From Planctomycetota bacterium (GTDB taxonomy: Bacteria > Planctomycetota > Phycisphaerae > UBA1845 > CAIVHJ01), in contig JACZTW010000060.1 in assembly GCA_022573485.1 (NCBI GenBank), forward strand, positions 1 to 13,165: a stretch of 13,165 nucleotides of DNA, written 5' to 3'. The position numbers and the translations under genes are program-made. The notes under the pieces are model-generated. The model ran no database searches. It was given only the letters and a program-made list of their open reading frames with translations, and was not told where the DNA came from. Shown here piece by piece: positions 5,097 to 12,044 of the stretch. Numbering within the stretch: the first letter of the stretch is position 1; every line of letters begins with the position of its first letter.

Positions 5097-7598
5097 ATGG
5101 CCAAGGTCAATGGAAAAGCAAAACTTCGCCGGACGCAGATTCGGCGGCAGCGCAGCGAACAGAGCGAGCCGCTGCTGAAGCGCCTGCGCAAGCAAATCGG
5201 CTTGGCTTCGCCTGCCATTGGGCTGGGCTTCGTCGTGCTGGCCATCGGCATCGTGCTCTACGGGCCTGAGCCGTTTCCCTACTACGCGGGCCAGGAAGTG
5301 CGCGGCCCAATCCATGCCCGTGCCAAGTTCAAGATCACGGATGAAAAAGCCACTCTGCAATCGCAACAGGACGCGCGAGAAACCACGCCGAACTACTTCG
5401 ATTTGAACGAGAGTCTAATCGAGCGCATTCAGAGCGAAGTGATTGGTCTGTATACGACCGCACAATCCTACGACGACTCCGCTGCTTACCAGGCGGCAGC
5501 AGCCGAACAAGACGAGGCCACATCGAAGAACGCCCAATGGCGGCTGACCGAAGCCGGATTTCATGAACTCAACGGTCTCGTTGGCGACCAAGGCACGGCG
5601 GAGTTCACTGCCTGGGTCGAGAAGCTCGTCGAGGATCTCAAGCGAGAGCGGTTGGTTCCGAAGGTTACGGAGGATGAACGGGGATTTCTCGCGAAGTCGA
5701 GCGAAGTGATTCTCCTCGGCGCGGTGAAGAACGATCCAGACCGGATCATCCGAGTTGAGAAGCAGGACGAGGATGAGCAAGAGACGGCGGAACTCCAAAT
5801 TGTGGTCAACAATGTGTACCTTGACAGACCCGAGGATGACAAGGATGTCGAACGGTCTGCAGCCTCAATGTCGCGAACATTCCCGGTGACGATTCGCAGT
5901 GCGATCAGCGAAGTGCTGGTGGGCGCACTTCAGGAAGCACCCTTGTTCAAGTTCAATCTCGAGCGCACGCGCAAGGAGATGGACGCGGCGGCCGCCTCGA
6001 TGGGTGAACTCCAGGACATCAAGTATCGGTATGAGGAGCCACTGGCGAAACCTCCTGAATTTGTTGACAGCACCAGGCAGGCATCATCCGCCCAAGAGCA
6101 GAGCGCCGCGCCAACTGCCTTGAGCAACACCTATCGCTTGAACCAGAGTCACATCGAACTTCTCCGATACGAACACGACCGGGTCAGACAACTCCTCGAT
6201 GGAAATCTGGAGGAGGACGCGGATGCGGAAGATCGCGCCGTGGCGACCAGCCTCAGAGATCAGCATTATCTCCAACAAGCCGGCCGGGGCGCCTTGGTGC
6301 TCATGGTGGCTTTGGGCCTGGTGACTTACTGCGGCCTGTTTCAGGATCGCGTGATCCGCAATCCTGTTCGGGCGCTGTCGCTGGCGTTGCTCTTTCTCAT
6401 CATGATGGCGGTTGCCAGAGCGGCGCACCTCAGCGACATCGGCGTGATGTTCCCCTATGTCGTGGTCGGACCGGTGGTGATGACCGCGGCGATCCTGACA
6501 ATGGTCTACTCACAGCGCTTCGCCATCGGTATGACCTGCGGACTGGCGGTACTCATCACGATTGCCGTGCGGGGCGATCTGGGTACGCTTCTGGTGTTGA
6601 CGGCTGCAATGGCTGTCGCTGTCTATCAGCTTCGCGAGATTCGCAGCCGCCACGAACTCTTCTCCACGGGCCTGCTCAATGCGATGGCTGCGTTTATCGT
6701 GGGTGTGGTCGTGGTCCTTCTCAACGGCTACTCGCTCGATACCGCCATAAAGCAGGGCGGCAGCGCCGCCATGGCCTCGTTGTTGGCGATTGCGATCTTC
6801 TTCCTGATGTTGGCGCCGATCGAGCGCATCTTCAAAGTGGCCACCAATTGGACCCTGCTCGAATTGCTGGATACGTCGCAGCCTCTGTTGAGCCGGCTGG
6901 CCCGCGAAGCGCCGGGCACGTTCGCCCACTCGCTGTGGCTGAGCAGTATGGCGGAAAGCGCCTGCGAAGCAGTCGGGGCCAACGGCTTGCTCGCCAAGGT
7001 CGGCGCGATGTATCACGACATCGGCAAAGTCCACAAGGCTGAGTACTTCGCGGAGAACCAGGAAGCCCATATCAATCGTCACGACAATCTCTCGCCGACC
7101 ATGAGCCTGCTGGTGATCGTCGGCCACGTTAAGGACGGCATCGAACTCGCCAAAGAGGAACGACTGCCGCGGGCTGTGATCCGCTTCATCGAAGAGCACC
7201 ACGGCACCACGGTGGTGCGCTACTTCCACCACATCGCCAGTGAGAAACAAAAGGCGGCCGGCAGTACGCGCGAGGTTTCGGAATCGGAGTTCCGCTACCC
7301 CGGCCCCAAGCCGCAATCGAAAGAGACCGCCGTGCTAATGCTGTGCGACGGCGTGGAAGGCGCCGTACGGGCTTTGCCCGAGCCTACCGCCGGCCGGATT
7401 GAGACCGTAGTCCACACGGTGCTCATGGAACGCCTCAACGACGGCCAATTCGACGACTGCGACATCACGCTGAAAGAACTCCATCGCGTCGAGGAGTCGC
7501 TGGTCAAGAGCCTGTGCCGCTTCTACCACGCGAGGGTGGCTTACCCCAAGCCTCCCGAACCCTCCAAGCCGACAGACCCGGTTCCGGTAATGGGATGA
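5097..7598 (+). CDS. PgpH/YqfF-type 7TM-HD domain phosphodiesterase (probable c-di-AMP hydrolase)
   Basis: Membrane HD-domain phosphohydrolase; characterised PgpH proteins hydrolyse c-di-AMP to pApA. Numbered from ATG 5097 (833 residues), a basic N-terminus precedes the first membrane segment (36-57). A large extracytoplasmic 7TMR-HDED-like domain follows (about 60-392), then a block of about seven hydrophobic helices (395-585) and a cytoplasmic HD domain (590-800). The metal-binding set is complete: His611 (FAHS), His640-Asp641 (YHDIGK), His677 (GHVKDG), His701-His702 (EEHHGT) and Asp751 (LCDGVEGAVRAL). It is longer than B. subtilis and Listeria homologues (about 710-720), mainly through acidic, Glu/Asp-rich sequence in the outer domain. 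TTG 5085 is an alternative start adding four residues; neither start has a good Shine-Dalgarno. The stop overlaps ybeY by 4 nt (ATGA). The phoH/pgpH/ybeY order is conserved in many phyla, supporting the family call; nucleotide specificity is inferred. Confidence 0.9.
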   Translation: MAKVNGKAKLRRTQIRRQRSEQSEPLLKRLRKQIGLASPAIGLGFVVLAIGIVLYGPEPFPYYAGQEVRGPIHARAKFKITDEKATLQSQQDARETTPNYFDLNESLIERIQSEVIGLYTTAQSYDDSAAYQAAAAEQDEATSKNAQWRLTEAGFHELNGLVGDQGTAEFTAWVEKLVEDLKRERLVPKVTEDERGFLAKSSEVILLGAVKNDPDRIIRVEKQDEDEQETAELQIVVNNVYLDRPEDDKDVERSAASMSRTFPVTIRSAISEVLVGALQEAPLFKFNLERTRKEMDAAAASMGELQDIKYRYEEPLAKPPEFVDSTRQASSAQEQSAAPTALSNTYRLNQSHIELLRYEHDRVRQLLDGNLEEDADAEDRAVATSLRDQHYLQQAGRGALVLMVALGLVTYCGLFQDRVIRNPVRALSLALLFLIMMAVARAAHLSDIGVMFPYVVVGPVVMTAAILTMVYSQRFAIGMTCGLAVLITIAVRGDLGTLLVLTAAMAVAVYQLREIRSRHELFSTGLLNAMAAFIVGVVVVLLNGYSLDTAIKQGGSAAMASLLAIAIFFLMLAPIERIFKVATNWTLLELLDTSQPLLSRLAREAPGTFAHSLWLSSMAESACEAVGANGLLAKVGAMYHDIGKVHKAEYFAENQEAHINRHDNLSPTMSLLVIVGHVKDGIELAKEERLPRAVIRFIEEHHGTTVVRYFHHIASEKQKAAGSTREVSESEFRYPGPKPQSKETAVLMLCDGVEGAVRALPEPTAGRIETVVHTVLMERLNDGQFDDCDITLKELHRVEESLVKSLCRFYHARVAYPKPPEPSKPTDPVPVMG

Positions 7599-8068
7599 AC
7601 GAAGACGACCCCTACGACATACAAGTTCACAACAAACACGCCGACGATGGGGTTGACCCATCGATGCTGCAAGAGGGCATCCGCGAAGCCCTGCGGCGCT
7701 TCGATACGGCCAGCGCCGATGTCAGCGTGGCCGTGGTCAGCGACGCCGAGATCGCCGAGCTGCACGAGAAGTACATGAACATCAAAGGCGCGACCGATGT
7801 GCTGGCCTTTGATTTGGCCGAGAAACACCACGCGGGCGCCAACGGGCGCCACGTCGAAGGCGAGATCGTGGTGTCGGCCGACACCGCCAAACGCAGAGCG
7901 GAAGAACGTGCGCACCCCGTGGCTGCTGAGTTGGCGTTGTATGTCGTTCACGGCACTCTGCACCTTCTGGGCATGGACGACGCGACCGAACAAGAAGCAA
8001 TGAAGATGCACAAAATGGAAGACGAGATTCTGACCGCCATCGGCGTCGGCCGGGTTTATGGAGGGTGA
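7595..8068 (+). CDS. ybeY: Endoribonuclease YbeY (rRNA maturation factor)
   Basis: Single-domain metalloprotein of the UPF0054/YbeY family, involved in 16S rRNA 3'-end maturation and 70S quality control. The start ATG overlaps the upstream stop as ATGA, which fixes the 157-residue length (family usually 150-170); an upstream ATG at 7514 lies inside the preceding gene and adds unrelated sequence. Recognisable motifs are KYMNIKGATDVLAFDL (59-74), EGEIVVSADTAKRRAEE and the metal motif HGTLHLLGMDD (119-129). Two usual landmarks differ: the conserved Arg of YRxxxxPTDVLSF is Met61, and the third His of HGxLHLxGYDH is Asp129, while His119 and His123 remain. As far as I recall, Bacteroidota and other planctomycete YbeY proteins show similar changes, so this looks like a lineage variant and not decay. 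Neighbouring phoH encodes its usual partner. Confidence 0.93.
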   Translation: MNEDDPYDIQVHNKHADDGVDPSMLQEGIREALRRFDTASADVSVAVVSDAEIAELHEKYMNIKGATDVLAFDLAEKHHAGANGRHVEGEIVVSADTAKRRAEERAHPVAAELALYVVHGTLHLLGMDDATEQEAMKMHKMEDEILTAIGVGRVYGG

Positions 8069-8072
8069 GGCT

Positions 8073-8780
8073 TTGCGTGTGGCTGTGATCCAAATGGAAG
8101 TCGATGGCGAAAGCCGGGCCAACAACCAGCGGCGCGCGTTTGAGTTCATCGCCAAAGCTGCCGAGCTGGACCCGGTTCCAGAAGTCGTTTGCCTTCCCGG
8201 CCGATGCGAGGGCGGGGCGCTCGCCGAAGGGGACGATGCCGCATCCGCCGCCGCCAGCACGACATTTGCGGAAGTTCTGGCTTCCCAGGCCCGCGAGATG
8301 GGCGTCAGCGTGGTCGTCGGGTTCGCGGAGTTCGACGGGCAGCAGCAGTATGATTGTGCTGTCTGGATCGATGCCGATGGCGACATGCTCGTCAAGCACC
8401 GCCGGATCATCGTGGGACGCGATGAGTCGCGACACTTTGCTCGGGGCCGATCCATCCAGGTCGCTCTTTCCCTGTTTGGGCCTGTAGGTGTGCTCGTGGG
8501 CGATGATGTCTGCAATGACGCGATCGTTGCGACCGTCAAGCAAATGGGCGCGCCGGTGGTCTTTGTCTGCGGCTGCTGGGCCGATCCGCCGAAGGAGCAA
8601 CGGTTGTGCAAGCTGGCCCGCGCGCAGGGTGTGTGGCTCGTCATCGCCGACAGCGGCGGCCTGGACGGCGGCCAGGGCCACAGCCGGATCATCGATCCCC
8701 AAGGCACGGTAGCCTGCGCCGCCGACAAGGGCGGGCAGATTCTGACATACGACATTGATGTGGAGCAAGAAGTATCGTGA
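8073..8780 (+). CDS. Nitrilase-superfamily (carbon-nitrogen hydrolase) protein with substituted catalytic triad
   Basis: The 235-residue protein has the nitrilase fold pattern from start to end: RVAVIQM (2-8), VVCLPG (38-43), VSVVVGFAEFD (78-88), GDMLVKHRRIIV (103-114), GPVGVLVGDDVCND (136-149), GAPVVFVCG (159-167), RAQGVWLVIADSGG (183-196) and GHSRIIDPQGTV (202-213). All three catalytic positions are changed: Glu of LPE is Gly43, Lys of YRK is Arg111, and Cys of ICYD is Gly143. Hydrolysis by the standard mechanism is therefore unlikely. The hydrophobic core, spacing and codon use are intact, so it is not a decaying gene. TTG 8073 is preferred because GGAGGG (8060-8065) sits 7 nt upstream, inside the end of ybeY; ATG 8058 would add five residues without its own ribosome site. 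Its stop overlaps the next gene by 4 nt. It may be a regulatory or binding protein (inference). Confidence 0.85.
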   Translation: MRVAVIQMEVDGESRANNQRRAFEFIAKAAELDPVPEVVCLPGRCEGGALAEGDDAASAAASTTFAEVLASQAREMGVSVVVGFAEFDGQQQYDCAVWIDADGDMLVKHRRIIVGRDESRHFARGRSIQVALSLFGPVGVLVGDDVCNDAIVATVKQMGAPVVFVCGCWADPPKEQRLCKLARAQGVWLVIADSGGLDGGQGHSRIIDPQGTVACAADKGGQILTYDIDVEQEVS

Positions 8781-10048
8781 TCAACACGTCCGTCATCGTT
8801 GGGCTCATGCTCGTCGTCATTTGCAGCCTCTTTGCCACGCTCAACCTCACGTTGCACGACATGCCCTGGGGCCGACTGACTCGGGCGCTCGCCGCCCGCC
8901 GGCGAGAGCATTGGCTCGAGGCCTATCGCGATCACCAGGACGACTTCATCCGCGCCACGGCGATCGTCCGCATGGTCAGCAACCTCGGCCTCATCCTGGT
9001 CATCACGCAGTTGCTTGAAGCCGACCGCGCCGACAGCATCGCGCTGTACTATGCCGAAGTGTTCGGCGTGTGCGCCGTCGTACTGCTGCTGTGCGTGGTG
9101 GCCGTGCCGCAGCCGTGCGCCAAGTATGCAGCCGTGCCGTTGCTGGCCAACCTGCTGCCCGTGCTCCAGGCCGTGCGCTTCGTCACCCGGCCGATCAACG
9201 TCGTGCTGCACTTGTTCGACGGCCTGATCCGCCGACTGGCCGGCGTGCCCAAACCCAACCGGCAAAACGAGGCGGAGCTGATCGAGCAGGAAGTGCTCGA
9301 TGCCGTCGAGGAGGCCGAGCTCCACGGCGCGGTCGACCAGGAAGAGAAGGCCATGATCAAGTCGGTCATGGAACTCGACGAATCCTCCGTCGGCGAGATC
9401 ATGACCCCGCGCACCGAGGTCGTGGGCATCCCCAAGGGAGCGACCCTCAGCGAGCTCAAGGAACTCATCCGCAAGGAAGGCCACTCGCGCATCCCGGTCT
9501 ACGACGAGAACATCGACCAAGTGCTGGGCATGGTCTACGCCAAGGACCTGCTCCACGTCGATGCGGATGTCCCGTTCGATCTCATGCAGCACATCCGCGA
9601 AGTGCCGTTTGTGCCGGAGGCCAAGCTGCTCAACGACCTCCTGACCGAATTTCGCACCGGCCGCACACACGCCGCAATCGTGCTCGACGAGTACGGCGGA
9701 ACGGCGGGGCTTGTGACCATCGAAGACATCCTCGAAGAGCTCGTCGGCGAGATCACAGACGAGTACGAAAAACCAGAGCCAGAACCGATCCGGCGGATCA
9801 GCGAGCAAGTCGTCGAGGTCGACAGCAAGGTCCACGTCGACGAGATCAACGAACTGCTCGGCCTGGAGATCCCCGAAGGCGACGACTACGAAACCATCGG
9901 CGGCTTCGTATTCGCATCGATGGGCAAGATTCCGCGCAACGGAGAGCAACTCGTCTACGACAGCGCCCGCATCACCATCCTCGAAGCCGAGGACCGCAAG
10001 ATCAACCGCCTGCGCATCGAACTGATCCACCAGGAACCCGAACCGTAG
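8777..10048 (+). CDS. CorC/HlyC-like CBS-domain membrane protein with divergent DUF21 (CNNM) domain
   Basis: Membrane protein of the hemolysin C/CorC/CNNM group, some members of which are linked to Mg2+ transport or resistance. The GTG start overlaps the upstream stop (GTGA), and GGAG at 8762-8765 lies upstream. Of 423 residues, 1-155 form the DUF21-like part with hydrophobic segments at about 5-26, 60-80, 89-112 and 122-145. A charged linker leads to a CBS pair (about 205-330) containing IMTPRTEVVGIP, HSRIPVYDENIDQVLGMVYAKDLL and IVLDEYGGTAGLVTIEDILEELVGEI. A CorC_HlyC domain follows (about 342-417; VDEINELLGLEIPEGDDYETIGGFV). The C-terminal half is textbook, whereas the expected DUF21 motifs (S-x-x-E in the first helix, GN..N in the second, GE.xPK in the third) read TLNL, VRMVSN and VPQPCAK. 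Such CBS genes commonly follow phoH-ybeY. Transport activity is doubtful. Confidence 0.9.
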   Translation: MINTSVIVGLMLVVICSLFATLNLTLHDMPWGRLTRALAARRREHWLEAYRDHQDDFIRATAIVRMVSNLGLILVITQLLEADRADSIALYYAEVFGVCAVVLLLCVVAVPQPCAKYAAVPLLANLLPVLQAVRFVTRPINVVLHLFDGLIRRLAGVPKPNRQNEAELIEQEVLDAVEEAELHGAVDQEEKAMIKSVMELDESSVGEIMTPRTEVVGIPKGATLSELKELIRKEGHSRIPVYDENIDQVLGMVYAKDLLHVDADVPFDLMQHIREVPFVPEAKLLNDLLTEFRTGRTHAAIVLDEYGGTAGLVTIEDILEELVGEITDEYEKPEPEPIRRISEQVVEVDSKVHVDEINELLGLEIPEGDDYETIGGFVFASMGKIPRNGEQLVYDSARITILEAEDRKINRLRIELIHQEPEP

Positions 10049-10051
10049 TAT

Positions 10052-11101
10052 TCAGCTTGCAGCATCCTCCTCCTTTCCCTCAAACGACAGCGACAATTGC
10101 TGCCCCGGCCGGCGCACTCCGCGCGGGTCGTTGGCACTCGGAAACGAAGGCCGGCCCAGGCCGTGGCGCGCGCAGTGAATGCGGAACTGCTGCATGATGG
10201 CTTCCCAGTAGACGCCTTCGCCGGTCATCCGTTTGCCGGGTCTCGTTTCGTTCAGCTTGCCGCCGCGAATCTCTCGAATGCGGCTCTCGATGCGGCCGGC
10301 TTGCAGCGGCAGCACGTCTCGCAATCGGCCCAGGAACACCGACTCGACACTCCCCGGCAGCCGCAACGCCGTGCAACTCGCCGTTTGCGCGCCGCACTCC
10401 GCCGCTTGCTGAAGAATCCGCGGAATGTCCCGATCGTTCAAGCCCGGGATGATCGGCGCCAGCATCACTCCCACCGGCACGCCCGCCTCGCGCAACCGGC
10501 GGATGGCCTCGAACCGCCGCGACGGCGGCGGAGCGTGCGGCTCGAGGAGCCGTGCGGTCGCATCGTCGGCGAAGGCGATCGACAGCATCACAGAGAGGCC
10601 GGCTTCGCGGTGCAACGCCGCCAGCAGCGCCGCGTCGCGAACGATCAAGTACCCGCGCGTGATGATCGCCGCCGGGTTGCGAAAGTCGAGACAGACCTGT
10701 AAACACTGCTGCGTCACTTCGTACACAGCTTCGAGCGGCTGGTAGCAGTCGGTCACGCCGGAGAACTCGATCGGCTCGCCGCGCCACTTCGGCGCCGACA
10801 GCGCCCGGCGCAGCAGCTCCGGCGCGTTGACCTTCACAAACAGTTTGGTGTCGAAGTCCGTGCCCGCGCCGAGGTCGAGATACTCGTGATAAGGCCTGGC
10901 GTAGCAATAGGCACAAGCGTGCTGGCAGCCGCGATATGGGTTCACGCTCCAGTCGAAGGGCAGGTCGGGCGAGTCGTTGTGCGACAGAATCGAGCGGGCC
11001 TGCTCCTCGTAGACCTCGACCCTGGCTTCGGGCACGTCTGCCAGATACTCGACATGCTGCGAGCGAAACGGATTCGGCGGATTGTCCAACTTGCGAATCA
11101 T
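10052..11101 (-). CDS. PA0069-like radical SAM protein (SplB/COG1533 group)
   Basis: Radical SAM enzyme of unknown substrate. From ATG 11101 (349 residues) the N-terminal DNPPNPF region precedes NPYRGCQHACAYCYARPYHE; Cys59, Cys63 and Cys66 form the CxxxCxxC motif that binds a 4Fe-4S cluster. FDTKLFVKVNAPELLRRAL, IEFSGVTDCYQPLE, ITRGYLIVRD, LSIAFADD and GVMLAPIIPGLND follow the barrel pattern of the PA0069 family. The family is often annotated near spore photoproduct lyase but is distinct, and no biochemical role is established to my knowledge. An in-frame ATG at 11161 would add 20 residues with no family feature; it would lie only about 10 nt from a predicted transcription start, so 11101 is preferred, without certainty. 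The gene converges on the CBS gene with 3 nt between the stops and no terminator between them. Confidence 0.9.
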   Translation of the reverse strand: MIRKLDNPPNPFRSQHVEYLADVPEARVEVYEEQARSILSHNDSPDLPFDWSVNPYRGCQHACAYCYARPYHEYLDLGAGTDFDTKLFVKVNAPELLRRALSAPKWRGEPIEFSGVTDCYQPLEAVYEVTQQCLQVCLDFRNPAAIITRGYLIVRDAALLAALHREAGLSVMLSIAFADDATARLLEPHAPPPSRRFEAIRRLREAGVPVGVMLAPIIPGLNDRDIPRILQQAAECGAQTASCTALRLPGSVESVFLGRLRDVLPLQAGRIESRIREIRGGKLNETRPGKRMTGEGVYWEAIMQQFRIHCARHGLGRPSFPSANDPRGVRRPGQQLSLSFEGKEEDAAS

Positions 11102-11178
11102 GACCAACCGCAATCCACTCACCAGCCGCTCACGCCCCAAGCCATTGCCGCACCATACCATATTCGGGTCTTGTCGGT

Positions 11179-11184
11179 ATTATC
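11179..11184 (-). promoter_or_regulatory. Possible -10 box for the radical SAM gene
   Basis: On the minus strand this reads GATAAT, five of six matches to TATAAT. TTGCGT lies 15 nt further upstream and is a weak, closely spaced -35. Transcription would begin near 11172, giving a leader of about 70 nt to ATG 11101. The short gap between two divergent genes makes a promoter here likely in principle. Confidence 0.25.
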
Positions 11185-11241
11185 CCTTTAGCAAACCACA
11201 CGCAAGATATGGTGGCCCCGGCCGGGGGAGCGGCACTACCA

Positions 11242-11247
11242 TATAAT
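11242..11247 (+). promoter_or_regulatory. Possible -10 box (TATAAT) just before the zinc-ribbon gene
   Basis: A perfect TATAAT ends 9 nt before the ATG at 11257. If used, the transcript would start within a few bases of that codon, giving a leaderless or near-leaderless mRNA. This is consistent with the absence of any Shine-Dalgarno there. No -35 match occurs at 17 nt spacing in the GC-rich stretch upstream. Confidence 0.3.
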
Positions 11248-11256
11248 ATCCTACTG

Positions 11257-11751
11257 ATGCTCCGCAAGACCCTGACAATCCTTTCCCTCCTCGGCCTGCT
11301 GTTCAGCGCGGCGGTGTGGGCGGCAACCTATTTCTTCAGTATCGTGGTGGCAATGAACGGGTCAGAATGCTGGGAGCTTGGCAAAGGTTGCGTCGGTTTT
11401 GGCCGGTGCTCTTACATCGGACGGTATAGAATTGGCTATGGACCGATTGGCCCGAGATCAGCATCGATGTACGGTGGTGGATGGTCCTACACCATCCCCC
11501 GTCTTTGGAAATCCCGCGCATTCGATGGCTGGGAAACGGACTGGGTGCCCAAGCTGGGATTTAACCCTCTCCGCTTTGTCCTTCCCCTGTGGATTCCGCT
11601 CTTAGTCTTTGCGGTTCTTTCAAGTTACCTCCTACGGCCAATACACCGCCGCCGCAAACGTAAGAAGCTCGGACTCTGCGTGACATGCGGATACGACCTG
11701 CGAGGATCGACGGAGCGATGTCCGGAGTGTGGGACAGGGTTTTCAAATTAG
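11257..11751 (+). CDS. Hypothetical two-helix membrane protein with C-terminal zinc ribbon
   Basis: A 164-residue protein of unknown function. Residues 5-33 form a first hydrophobic segment, probably a signal anchor. A middle section of about 75 residues follows, rich in Gly, Tyr and Trp (YIGRYRIGYGPIGPRS, then MYGGGWSY) and containing three Cys. Residues 107-126 form a second membrane segment, followed by a strongly basic stretch RPIHRRRKRKK (127-137). A zinc ribbon follows with Cys141, Cys144, Cys155 and Cys158 in CVTCGYDLRG...CPECG. The positive-inside rule suggests the ribbon faces the cytoplasm and the middle section faces outward. Proteins with this tail are numerous in planctomycetes, usually as short membrane proteins of unknown role. 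In-frame codons start at 11209, but the added residues do not look like a signal, so ATG 11257 is preferred. Confidence 0.75.
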   Translation: MLRKTLTILSLLGLLFSAAVWAATYFFSIVVAMNGSECWELGKGCVGFGRCSYIGRYRIGYGPIGPRSASMYGGGWSYTIPRLWKSRAFDGWETDWVPKLGFNPLRFVLPLWIPLLVFAVLSSYLLRPIHRRRKRKKLGLCVTCGYDLRGSTERCPECGTGFSN

Positions 11752-11768
11752 GGCAATGCCCATCGAAC

Positions 11769-11879
11769 TTACCGCTTCCGCTTCTTCGCCAGTGGCGCCC
11801 GTGCGCGGCACTGACGCACCTGCTCAGACTCCAAGAGATCAATCGGGTTTGGTGTTTTCTTTCCTCCGCCAGGTCCCAT
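11769..11879 (-). CDS. Possible small basic protein, 36 codons
   Basis: An ATG at 11879, preceded on the minus strand by AAGG with 5-nt spacing, opens a 36-codon frame ending at TAA 11769-11771. The product begins MGPGGGKKTPNPIDLLESEQ and ends with the basic tail LAKKRKR. I do not recognise it. The ribosome site and the ordered change from a Gly-rich start through an acidic middle to a Lys/Arg tail are mildly in favour. Third-position GC near 60 percent is not decisive. It lies downstream of the terminator of the next minus-strand gene, so it would need its own promoter, and none is clear. Confidence 0.3.
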   Translation of the reverse strand: MGPGGGKKTPNPIDLLESEQVRQCRARAPLAKKRKR

Positions 11880-11979
11880 GAGCGCCTTGCTTGTTGAGGG
11901 AAGCCGTGGATTCTCTTTCACGCGACACATCGCCAATCTGAACGCATGGACATCGCCGCCACCAAAGGAAGATAACCAG

Positions 11980-12011
11980 AAAAAGAGCCGGGCCTTTGGG
12001 GGCCCGGCTCT
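11980..12011 (-). terminator. Rho-independent terminator of the secreted HYR-type gene
   Basis: On the minus strand AGAGCCGGGCC pairs perfectly over 11 bp with GGCCCGGCTCT around a 6-nt loop, directly followed by five T residues. In plus coordinates the arms are 11984-11994 and 12001-12011 and the A run is 11980-11984. It begins 33 nt beyond the stop codon of the gene ending at 12045, the expected place for its terminator. No equivalent T-run lies on the plus-strand side. Confidence 0.88.
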
Positions 12012-12044
12012 GGGGGATTCACGGACGCGTTTTGACTGGCTCGG

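Noticed and set aside
7514..7594. Upstream ATG that would extend ybeY by 27 codons
   Set aside because: The extension lies wholly within the preceding gene and matches no YbeY N-terminus; the ATGA overlap at 7595 gives the normal family length.
7541..10030. Very long minus-strand open frame (829 codons) opposite ybeY, the nitrilase-fold gene and the CBS gene
   Set aside because: Its product is rich in Asp, His, Arg, Val and Leu with no recognisable domain, as expected for the antisense of GC-rich genes. The plus strand here encodes three clear families with overlapping stops and starts.
9070..10197. Plus-strand 375-codon frame overlapping the CBS gene in another phase
   Set aside because: The product is dominated by Arg, Pro and Ala, typical of an out-of-phase reading of GC-rich sequence, and the true frame has unmistakable CBS domains.
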